This document shows positions 1-5,469 of a DNA stretch of 5,512 nt, in pieces. Made by a program: the position numbers and the translations under genes. The stretch covers positions 1-5,512 of the forward strand of contig JAGVNS010000121.1 of assembly GCA_020053155.1 (NCBI GenBank), in the 5' to 3' direction. Origin of the DNA: Nitrososphaerota archaeon. Its GTDB lineage: Archaea > Iainarchaeota > Iainarchaeia > Iainarchaeales > VGJJ01. Below the pieces are notes generated by a model. That model was not told the origin of the DNA. It did not search any database and saw only the letters and a program-made list of their open reading frames with translations. Each line of letters begins with the position of its first letter. Within the stretch, counting starts at the first letter, position 1.

Positions 1-72
1 ATTGAGAAGGCGAGGAAATGGCTGGGGGTGCGTTCCCAACGAAACAAACACGTCTATTTCATTCCGTGACAA
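1..72 (-). CDS. Alg13/PssE-like glycosyltransferase catalytic subunit, N-terminus only (cut by window edge)
   Basis: Only the first 24 codons are inside the window. The frame reads into a segment with V-S-L-G-T-H-P-Q-P-F-x-R-L-L, which matches the N-terminal signature of Alg13/PssE proteins (family form: I-F-V-T-x-G-T-H-x-x-P-F-x-R-L). In this family the protein is the catalytic, UDP-GlcNAc-binding half of a two-part GT-B enzyme, and Alg14/PssD is the acceptor-binding half. The partner gene lies directly upstream, which supports the call. The start is uncertain. A TTG at 72..70 overlaps the end of the Alg14 gene by 14 nt and has a GGAGGG element 7 nt upstream. A GTG at 51..49 would begin almost exactly where family members usually begin. 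I chose TTG because of the strong ribosome-binding site. The remainder of the gene lies beyond position 1. Confidence 0.8.
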   Translation of the reverse strand, partial: MSRNEIDVFVSLGTHPQPFPRLLN

Positions 73-532
73 AAATGCTCCCTCCATAAATTCCATTGGG
101 GTAGGCTTCTTTCAACGCCGGGTTATTCCACTGATAGATTACCCTGTCCGCAAAAAGGGAGATGATTCTCCCGCTCCAGCTCGGTGTATAGGGCCGGCAA
201 AAGCTTTCGATGAAAACAATTGGAATTCCCTGCAGTTTGGCCGCAATACACACGGGCACGGTAACGTCTGCGCCCGTACTGACGACCATTTTTGGTTTTT
301 CTTTCCGAATGATTTTCCACGCTTCCAAAAAGGATTGGAGAGTCCTCAAGGGATTTCGTGCGGGACGTTCAATGAAATGCACCTTTTCCTTTTGAGACAA
401 TGATTCCGTGTCCGGTCTCCTGAACGTGATGAACGCGTGTGGACTGTCCTGGTAAAAGGGTGCCAACTGCCGCATTTCTGTCAGGTGACCCCCTGCCGAG
501 CACGCCAAGAGGATAGTGGGGTTGGTTTTCAT
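59..532 (-). CDS. Alg14/PssD-like glycosyltransferase subunit (acceptor-binding, membrane-recruiting half)
   Basis: The product has 157 residues, normal for PssD/Alg14 proteins. It opens with a Rossmann strand and the family signature L-L-A-C-S-A-G-G-H-L-T-E-M (residues 8-20). Next come a V-S-T-G-A-D-V-T-V-P segment (84-93) and I-V-F-I-E-S-F-C-R (105-113), both typical of the GT28-related N-terminal half. In eukaryotes Alg14 anchors the soluble catalytic Alg13 at the ER membrane, and the pair adds the second GlcNAc to dolichyl-PP-GlcNAc. Here there is no N-terminal membrane helix before the Rossmann fold, so membrane contact must be made another way. The ATG overlaps the stop of the upstream Alg7-like gene in an ATGA junction (529-532), and the stop is followed or overlapped by the Alg13 frame. 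The three genes therefore look translationally coupled. A role in exopolysaccharide synthesis is the alternative, but the AglB neighbourhood favours N-glycan assembly. Confidence 0.88.
   Translation of the reverse strand: MKTNPTILLACSAGGHLTEMRQLAPFYQDSPHAFITFRRPDTESLSQKEKVHFIERPARNPLRTLQSFLEAWKIIRKEKPKMVVSTGADVTVPVCIAAKLQGIPIVFIESFCRPYTPSWSGRIISLFADRVIYQWNNPALKEAYPNGIYGGSIFVTE
80..85 (-). promoter_or_regulatory. Shine-Dalgarno element for the Alg13-like gene
   Basis: GGAGGG on the minus strand lies inside the 3' end of the Alg14 coding region, 7 nt before a TTG in the Alg13 frame. It is the best ribosome-binding site seen in the window and is what favours the TTG over the GTG at 51. The element also encodes Gly-Gly of Alg14, so its presence could be coincidental. 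Confidence 0.45.
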
Positions 533-1566
533 ATGAATCCCCCTGCCAATCCCAGCGCGGTCGTTTGGGTAAAGTTGAGCCAGAACACGAGGAGGGTGAC
601 CAGGACTACCACTCCCTGCATCCCCAGAATGATGAGCACGACCTGTTTTTCGGTGAATTTTCCCATGCGCATGACAACATGCGTGAGGCTTCCTATCTTT
701 TCAGGCGATTTCAACGTTCCATCCGTCTGCACCACTCCAAAAGACTCGGACTGCATCTTCGTGCGTGCCTTCAAAAATAATTCGATGAAATAGAGGAAAA
801 AAAGCATGAGACCTACTTTTTCCATGTTCCCGATGATGCTGGCGGAAGCGATTCCAGCCCCCATCATCAACGTGAGCGAATCCCCTGGAAAAATTTTGGC
901 AGGTGTCCAGTTGAAAAACAAAAACGCAAGCAAGGCGCCCATCAGCCCCAGCATGAGAATGACCACCCCCACCTCCCCCAACACCAATCCTACTATCAAA
1001 ATGGCGAGCGCGTTGAGCAATCCCATTCCAGCTTCCAACCCATTCAATCCGGCGATCATGTTGGCGGCATTGCTGGCCCCGGTCACGGCGAGGGGAACGA
1101 GAATAATGGAATAATATATCCCGAAATTGAAAAAATGAAAAAAAGGAACGTCAACCCCCGTGTTCCCGATTGTTTGGGGCAATACCACTAATGGCAGTGC
1201 GGCAAAAATGGGGATAAGGGCATGCTGGTACTGCCGAATCCCCTTCTTCCACCCAATCAAATCGTCGATGATTCCCAACAACCCCACCAACACGATGGTG
1301 AGCATGGCCGCCAAGAGCGCAACCAAATCCAATGCAGGAAACTGGGACAAGTGGCTGTGAAAAAAAAGCGCCATCATAACCGAAAAAACGAATCCAAGGA
1401 GAACGGCCGTTCCCCCCATCTCCGCCACTTCGGGATGGGAAAGCTTGTTCATGTCCCTTCCCACAATCCTCCGCATGTGCATGCGGTGGATGAAAAAAGG
1501 GAGAATAATGTAGGAGGAGGCGAAGGAAGACAAGAAAACGATAAAAAAAGAAAAATAGTCAACCAT
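529..1566 (-). CDS. Alg7/AglH-like polyprenyl-phosphate GlcNAc-1-phosphate transferase (GT4/MraY-WecA superfamily)
   Basis: A 345-residue polytopic membrane enzyme of the PNPT superfamily. It would transfer a sugar-1-phosphate (probably GlcNAc-1-P from UDP-GlcNAc) to a dolichyl or polyprenyl phosphate, the first step of lipid-linked glycan assembly. Numbering from the ATG at 1566, visible family motifs are an N-terminal cytoplasmic loop with G-R-D-M-N-K and E-M-G-G, the Asp pair I-I-D-D-L (99-103), N-M-I-A-G-L-N-G-L-E-A-G (169-180), and F-P-G-D-S (226-230), whose Asp is a known active-site position. About ten hydrophobic segments are present. The open frame extends to a TTG at 1620, adding 18 residues. 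I prefer the ATG because a TATA-like box at 1589-1596 is centred 26-27 nt upstream of it, as in leaderless archaeal genes, and would fall inside the longer frame. It overlaps alg14 by 4 nt. Sugar identity is inferred. Confidence 0.9.
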   Translation of the reverse strand: MVDYFSFFIVFLSSFASSYIILPFFIHRMHMRRIVGRDMNKLSHPEVAEMGGTAVLLGFVFSVMMALFFHSHLSQFPALDLVALLAAMLTIVLVGLLGIIDDLIGWKKGIRQYQHALIPIFAALPLVVLPQTIGNTGVDVPFFHFFNFGIYYSIILVPLAVTGASNAANMIAGLNGLEAGMGLLNALAILIVGLVLGEVGVVILMLGLMGALLAFLFFNWTPAKIFPGDSLTLMMGAGIASASIIGNMEKVGLMLFFLYFIELFLKARTKMQSESFGVVQTDGTLKSPEKIGSLTHVVMRMGKFTEKQVVLIILGMQGVVVLVTLLVFWLNFTQTTALGLAGGFI

Positions 1567-1588
1567 AAAAAGGCTCACGTGCGCAAGG

Positions 1589-1596
1589 ATATAAAA
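1589..1596 (-). promoter_or_regulatory. TATA-like box for the alg7-alg14-alg13 operon
   Basis: TTTTATAT on the minus strand is centred about 26-27 nt before the ATG at 1566, which places that ATG at or near +1. It lies in the 89-nt gap after the aglB stop, so the operon can be transcribed independently of aglB. No clear T-rich terminator separates aglB from it, so read-through is also possible. Confidence 0.6.
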
Positions 1597-1655
1597 CGTA
1601 TGGGAAAGCCATCGGAGCAACTATTAAACGGCGTATGGTGCAAGCATCGAAACGC

Positions 1656-3842
1656 TCAACGGACCACTTCGTAAATCCGGACTCCCTGATTGTTGCGGTA
1701 CATCTCTCCGAAGCGGCTCCACAATTGTGAGTCCTGCATCCACAATCGGACCAGCGTCGTGCGGTTCGCCGCGGAAGTGAACGCATAAATCTTGCTGTTA
1801 TCCTCCTCCCGGTAAATAAAAAAGGGCGTTCCATTCTGGAGCGTGTTGGGGGTGGACACCCACGCAGTAGGATAGGATGCCAGTTGGGCGGGTGTGAGGG
1901 TGTTGTTGGCGCATCGGTACGTAACCTCTTTCGTCAAAGGCACTTGTTCCTGCGAACAATTCATGACTGCCCCAAAAATGTCCCGGATGCGGGGGTCGTT
2001 CACCGTAGTAATATTGTACGCGTAAAATCCAAGATTGGAAAGCTTTTCAAGCAAATCCTCTCCAAAAATGAGGTGCGTACTCCCGTATTTCGAAACCAAA
2101 TCCCCGGCTTCGTTCGCATCGGTGCTCAAAAGGAATCGGGCCACATCCGAAGTCGTTTTAGTGTCCGTGTTGCGGTTGTCAATCAGCACTTTCCGGTTGG
2201 CCAAGAAAGAAATCCAATGCCCCTCATCCCACCAATTGAAAAATTTGGCATCGAGAGGCAATTTTTCATCCGCCCAAAACAATGCCGTTTTCCATCCCGG
2301 AGTTGCTTCAATGTTTGGAGTGTTCTGCGAAACAAAAAGGATGCCCGCACCCATCGCACACAATATCATGAATCCCATGCCCATCACCGCAAACTTCTGC
2401 GTCCCGATGGAACGATGTTCCATCCATTTGATGCCCAGGACGAATACCACCGCCCCCATTAATGCGAGAGGCAGTCCCCAATAATAGGTGAATTTCAGCT
2501 TTCCCCATGCCATGAAAAAAACAACGACCCCCCAAACCAGGGGGAGGGCCAAAAATTCATAGTGCCGGGATTTGCGGATGAGCAAGTATCCCATGGCTGG
2601 AATTCCAATCAGGGCAAACACGATGAGCATGCTGTACTTGTTCCCGAAATAATTCCCCCCATCGCTCTCTTCCCCCACCGTTTGGCTGAGAACGCCTCCC
2701 GTACGCAGGCTCACGTCGAACACCGTCACGAGAAGGGGAGCCAGCACCAACGCCAGGATGACCACCCCATAAAAACGGGAAATCCACGCCCCCTGAACAA
2801 GGGAGCCTCCCTTCTTCATTTTCCACACGAGCGCGGCAACCCCAAAAAGGAGAAGCATCAATCCCAAGGTATGATACCAAAACAGCTCCGCACCCAAAAG
2901 CAATGTCCCCACAATCGTACCAAACTGGGACAGCCACCCCGTTCCCGTGATGACCGTGGCGAACGCCGCAAGGATGAGAAAAGAAATCCCCCAATACAGG
3001 GCATATCCCTTTGCCGCTTCCAGTTCACCTTCCTTCACCCACGCCAAAAACTGGACAAAGCCCAATCCCAGCAAAACGGGAATCAACTGGTTGTAACCCG
3101 GCCAGGAAACGACCATCAACCCAAAACCAAGACCCGCCAGCACGGCATCCATTATTTTTTGCCGTGAAAATTCAGGGTTTCGCGTGGCGCGCACCAAAAA
3201 AACAAACCCTATCACCATCCACAAAAAACCGAAACTATCATCCTCAAAAAAGCCGCCCATGGTCCGATAGACAAAACTGGGAACTACTGCAGCGAAGATT
3301 CCGGCAAACAATCCTGCGGCTTTCTCATGCGGACCCTTGAACAATTCCTTTCCCAAAAAATACATCGCTGCGCTGGTCAACGCTCCATAGAATGCGGGAA
3401 GAATCTTGACGAACAAAACCAGCGTCTCAAAATCATACGCCCCATTGAGGGTAAAAATCTTGTACAATGCAGCGGAAACGTACCAAAAAAACAAGGGAGG
3501 GTTTCCAATAGATGCCGCGGAGACATTTTGATAATAGGCCAGCGGGTCAACCATTGGAGCGGGCAACCCTTGCAGCAAATATGAGACCATGCGCGCATGC
3601 CAATACGAATCGAATTCGAAAAACAATTCGAACCGCATCAGATGCGCGCGGACGATGAATGCCAGCAAAAAAACAAGACCGATAAACAGCCCTTCCCGCG
3701 TAGCAACCACTTTCCACACGCGCGACAACGCATCAGCCGGTTTGGCATCCGCAGGCATGGAAGAATTTTCTGCGGGAGGATGAACCGGAGAATGGGATTC
3801 TCCTTTTTCCGAAACGCGTGCAAGCGAAGTTTCCCCATCCAT
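1656..3842 (-). CDS. aglB: AglB/STT3-type oligosaccharyltransferase
   Basis: Single-subunit oligosaccharyltransferase that moves a lipid-linked glycan to Asn in N-X-S/T sequons on the outer face of the membrane. From the ATG the protein has 728 residues: a hydrophilic cytoplasmic N-terminus (about 1-45), a multi-span membrane half to about residue 505, then an exposed C-terminal domain. Visible catalytic motifs are E-F-D in the first external loop (76-78), E-D-D in the second (200-202, the DxD/ExD metal-ligand region), T-V-G-E (388-391, the SVSE/TIXE position) and W-W-D-E-G (537-541), the acceptor-binding WWDxG motif. I could not place the DK/MI motif. The C-terminal domain, about 190 residues, is short compared with long euryarchaeal AglB. 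Four sequons (N610, N628, N646, N693) and two Cys (C629, C644) lie in it. The frame is open up to a TTG at 3902, but a TATA-like box at 3866-3872 lies 27 nt before the ATG at 3842, so I chose the ATG. Confidence 0.95.
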   Translation of the reverse strand: MDGETSLARVSEKGESHSPVHPPAENSSMPADAKPADALSRVWKVVATREGLFIGLVFLLAFIVRAHLMRFELFFEFDSYWHARMVSYLLQGLPAPMVDPLAYYQNVSAASIGNPPLFFWYVSAALYKIFTLNGAYDFETLVLFVKILPAFYGALTSAAMYFLGKELFKGPHEKAAGLFAGIFAAVVPSFVYRTMGGFFEDDSFGFLWMVIGFVFLVRATRNPEFSRQKIMDAVLAGLGFGLMVVSWPGYNQLIPVLLGLGFVQFLAWVKEGELEAAKGYALYWGISFLILAAFATVITGTGWLSQFGTIVGTLLLGAELFWYHTLGLMLLLFGVAALVWKMKKGGSLVQGAWISRFYGVVILALVLAPLLVTVFDVSLRTGGVLSQTVGEESDGGNYFGNKYSMLIVFALIGIPAMGYLLIRKSRHYEFLALPLVWGVVVFFMAWGKLKFTYYWGLPLALMGAVVFVLGIKWMEHRSIGTQKFAVMGMGFMILCAMGAGILFVSQNTPNIEATPGWKTALFWADEKLPLDAKFFNWWDEGHWISFLANRKVLIDNRNTDTKTTSDVARFLLSTDANEAGDLVSKYGSTHLIFGEDLLEKLSNLGFYAYNITTVNDPRIRDIFGAVMNCSQEQVPLTKEVTYRCANNTLTPAQLASYPTAWVSTPNTLQNGTPFFIYREEDNSKIYAFTSAANRTTLVRLWMQDSQLWSRFGEMYRNNQGVRIYEVVR

Positions 3843-3865
3843 GGACAAATGGAGAGATAAACGGG

Positions 3866-3872
3866 TTTTAAA
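3866..3872 (-). promoter_or_regulatory. TATA-like box for aglB
   Basis: TTTAAAA on the minus strand is centred 27 nt before the ATG at 3842. This fits a leaderless aglB transcript and argues against the TTG at 3902, which would lie upstream of the box. Confidence 0.6.
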
Positions 3873-3915
3873 CACTGCCTCGCCGTTTTCGCCCGGCGAC
3901 AACGAAGACTACGTC

Positions 3916-3934
3916 GCGGGTTCTCCGAACCCGC
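3916..3934. repeat. Perfect 8-bp GC-rich inverted repeat with a 3-nt loop
   Basis: GCGGGTTC (3916-3923) and its exact reverse complement GAACCCGC (3927-3934) flank a 3-nt loop. It lies between the 5S rRNA terminator and the aglB promoter, so it is probably untranslated. It could be a transcript-end or processing hairpin downstream of the 5S gene, or a protein-binding palindrome near the aglB promoter. No T-run follows it closely on either strand, so it is not a classical intrinsic terminator. Confidence 0.5.
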
Positions 3935-3944
3935 AATAGGCCTG

Positions 3945-3954
3945 ATAAAAATAA
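3945..3954 (-). terminator. T-rich archaeal terminator of the 5S rRNA gene
   Basis: TTATTTTTAT on the minus strand begins 2 nt after the predicted 3' end of the 5S rRNA. Archaeal RNA polymerase terminates at such U-rich tracts without needing a hairpin, and the placement is what is expected for a monocistronic 5S unit. Confidence 0.6.
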
Positions 3955-3955
3955 G

Positions 3956-4075
3956 TGATTGACAGCGTTGGCGCCGCTCCAAGAAAAATCCCAGTGCAGC
4001 AAACCACCAGTACGCGTTTCACTTCCGGGTTCGAAAAGGGACCGGGTGGGGCCACGCCTGCATGGCAGTCAATCA
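3956..4075 (-). rRNA. rrf: 5S ribosomal RNA
   Basis: A 120-nt segment with the hallmarks of 5S rRNA. The two ends pair perfectly over 8 bp to form helix I (TGATTGAC at 4075..4068 with GTCAATCA at 3963..3956). The loop C/helix III core CGAACCCGGAAGT (4033..4021) is the most conserved 5S stretch, preceded by CACCCGG as the pairing strand and followed by GAAACGCG. A TGGTGG and a CTGGGA segment lie at the positions expected for the second half of the molecule. The RNA is a structural part of the large ribosomal subunit. It stands alone: no 16S, 23S or tRNA is in the window, and it is flanked by a glycosyltransferase gene and aglB. It has its own TATA box and terminator. The ends are set from helix I and could be off by 1-2 nt. 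Confidence 0.93.
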
Positions 4076-4097
4076 AACGAATTCCATTAGAGAAGGG

Positions 4098-4104
4098 TTA
4101 AAAA
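4098..4104 (-). promoter_or_regulatory. TATA-like box for 5S rRNA
   Basis: TTTTTAA on the minus strand is centred 26 nt upstream of the predicted 5S 5' end. It lies only 6 nt beyond the stop codon of the GT2 gene, so the promoter fills the short gap between them. Confidence 0.65.
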
Positions 4105-4110
4105 GGTTGG

Positions 4111-4824
4111 TCAGCGAGACGGCCTTCCCTTAGACTTTTTTGGTCCCGGTTTACGTTTACGACGAGTACCCCTCAGTAACCCTTTAGCAATTCTTTCTTG
4201 TCCCAACTCGCGCATCGATTGAGCGAGAGCTTGCCTAAACTGGATTTCCTTCCCTTTTCGAAACGCATCGTGGGCCACAATGCCACTTTCATGAAGAATA
4301 GCCGCTCGCCCTTTAAATCGCCCATCCAGAAATTTTTCCAGTGCATACCCTTCCACTGTTTTTCGTTGGGGAGAAGCAAGCACGTGACGCACTCCCTCAT
4401 AACTAAAAGAGCGAATACCCGAACTTCTGTAATCTTCGGCCATGCCTTCGCGCACACTCGCAACCATCATGGATGCCGCTCCTTTTTGCGTGTTGAGGCG
4501 AGCGTGTTGAATGAGTTGTTCTAATCCTTCTCTTGGGAGCGCGAGCATATCGGCATCCAATGTCACGATTGCCCGCGGTTTTCGTTTAATGGCAATTTCC
4601 ATTCCCGCAAAAACCGCCCGTGCTTTTCCCACATTGTTTCTCAGCGAAAGAACTTCTACTCCATTGCGCTTCGCAACCTCCGCGGTGCGGTCGCGACTCC
4701 CATCATTCACAACCAAAATATGCACCGGGAGCAATGTTGCTTGAATCAAATGAATGGTTTTCCAAATCGTTTTTTCCTCGTTATAAGCAGGGACAAGAAC
4801 AATGACGGGACTCGCAGTCGGCAT
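4111..4824 (-). CDS. Family 2 glycosyltransferase (GT-A fold), soluble, with basic C-terminal tail
   Basis: The product has 237 residues. The GT2 motifs appear in order: V-P-A-Y-N-E-E (11-17), V-N-D-G-S-R-D-R-T (39-47), N-N-V-G-K-A-R-A (63-70) and the D-A-D metal-binding motif within L-D-A-D-M (89-93). After the nucleotide-sugar half comes an R-S-S-G-I-R-S-F-S segment (133-141) resembling the post-DxD part of dolichol-phosphate sugar synthases. There is no hydrophobic segment long enough for a membrane helix. The last 20 residues are extremely rich in Arg and Lys, ending in R-K-R-K-P-G-P-K-K-S-K-G-R-P. That tail might hold the enzyme at the membrane surface, but this is a guess. Likely roles are a dolichyl-phosphate sugar synthase or a glycan-extending transferase. 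The donor sugar and acceptor cannot be read from sequence. The ATG at 4824 is supported by a TATA-like box 27 nt upstream. It lies upstream of the 5S gene on the same strand and is separate from the aglB cluster. Confidence 0.87.
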   Translation of the reverse strand: MPTASPVIVLVPAYNEEKTIWKTIHLIQATLLPVHILVVNDGSRDRTAEVAKRNGVEVLSLRNNVGKARAVFAGMEIAIKRKPRAIVTLDADMLALPREGLEQLIQHARLNTQKGAASMMVASVREGMAEDYRSSGIRSFSYEGVRHVLASPQRKTVEGYALEKFLDGRFKGRAAILHESGIVAHDAFRKGKEIQFRQALAQSMRELGQERIAKGLLRGTRRKRKPGPKKSKGRPSR

Positions 4825-4846
4825 ACGTAGAAATCACTACTCCCAC

Positions 4847-4855
4847 TATTAATAT
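4847..4855 (-). promoter_or_regulatory. TATA-like box for the GT2 gene
   Basis: ATATTAATA on the minus strand is centred 27 nt before the GT2 ATG, which again suggests a leaderless transcript. It sits in the 37-nt gap after the stop of the DUF3850 gene. Confidence 0.55.
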
Positions 4856-4861
4856 CTCTCT

Positions 4862-5404
4862 TTACTCCTCGCTCAACGAAAAAATCTGATAACCATACTT
4901 TTCGACGTCTTCTTTTGGCCAAAAATCCAAATTCTTGGTTTTCCCCACATACGTGACTTTCTTTCGGATGGAGCGGCCAGTATATTGCTTGGTTTTAGGA
5001 TCCCATTCCTCCAACACTAACACGTCTCCGGGCTTGCACTCAAAATCCGCCAAACGAATTTCGTGTTTCTTCTCACCCGACACGACTTTTTCGAAATAGG
5101 GTGGCCAGATTTTCTTGTGGATTTCTTTCTCATTTCGAGTTTTATTTTCTAAAGACTCTATTACAAGCACGACTTTTGATTCGGGTACACGCACCTTTGT
5201 TTTGTTTTTCAACAGCACATCATATGCATTGTCTAACTGTTTAATCAATACGCCCGATATAATTTTTCCATCCATGGTTTTGATGTGTATTATTGGGTCA
5301 GATTCATACCAAAGACCAAAAATAGGTGCCAAAAATAGCATTCCTGCCAAGTAGACGATCAACATTAGCAACTGTATCGAAAAATAATCATTTGGAATAC
5401 TCAT
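4862..5404 (-). CDS. Membrane-anchored DUF3850 (ASCH/PUA-like) protein
   Basis: A 180-residue protein in three parts. Residues 9-31 form one hydrophobic membrane segment. Residues 35-84 are beta-rich, with I-H-I-K-T-M-D-G-K-I-I-S-G-V-L-I followed by D-V-L-L-K-N and V-P-E-S-K-V-V-L-V-I-E, a spacing reminiscent of small SH3/LSm-like barrels (weak). Residues 96-180 match DUF3850: K-K-I-W-P-P-Y-F-E-K-V-V-S-G-E-K-K-H-E-I-R, then K-P-G-D-V-L-V-L-E-E-W-D-P, Y-T-G-R and V-T-Y-V. DUF3850 belongs to the ASCH/PUA-like fold, whose members often bind RNA or modified nucleotides. The function of this protein is unknown. Stand-alone DUF3850 proteins are usually short and soluble, so the membrane anchor is unusual. 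The sequence looks more AT-rich and Lys-rich than the aglB cluster. No TATA box lies 27 nt before the ATG, so the start or a short leader is less certain here. Confidence 0.72.
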   Translation of the reverse strand: MSIPNDYFSIQLLMLIVYLAGMLFLAPIFGLWYESDPIIHIKTMDGKIISGVLIKQLDNAYDVLLKNKTKVRVPESKVVLVIESLENKTRNEKEIHKKIWPPYFEKVVSGEKKHEIRLADFECKPGDVLVLEEWDPKTKQYTGRSIRKKVTYVGKTKNLDFWPKEDVEKYGYQIFSLSEE

Positions 5405-5469
5405 AATCCAATAGTTAAGTGTTGTGTGACAGGCCTTATGACTCCACTTTTTAGGTAAAATTTTAGTGG

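Noticed and set aside
1567..1620. 18-residue N-terminal extension of the Alg7-like protein from a TTG.
   Set aside because: The TATA-like box at 1589-1596 lies inside it, and the ATG at 1566 leads straight into the expected first membrane helix.
1884..2484. Long plus-strand open frames of 149-192 residues opposite aglB.
   Set aside because: They lie wholly antisense to a gene with clear family motifs, have low-complexity composition and resemble no protein family I know.
2562..3167. A 201-residue plus-strand open frame opposite aglB.
   Set aside because: It is rich in Gln, Lys, His and Pro, as expected from the complement of membrane-helix codons, and has no recognisable motif.
3843..3902. 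20-residue N-terminal extension of AglB from a TTG.
   Set aside because: It contains the TATA-like box of the gene and adds a hydrophilic leader of no recognisable role; the ATG at 3842 fits the promoter spacing.
3916..3934. On the minus strand this stretch resembles a tRNA T-arm (G-G-T-T-C core in a GC stem).
   Set aside because: The loop is wrong for a T-arm (the stem closes to 3 nt) and no acceptor, D or anticodon arms can be found around it.
4021..4060. Plus-strand GGGTTCGAA looked like a tRNA T-loop.
   Set aside because: The flanking bases do not form a T-stem. The same bases read on the minus strand are the conserved loop C/helix III part of 5S rRNA, with a matching helix I 120 nt apart.
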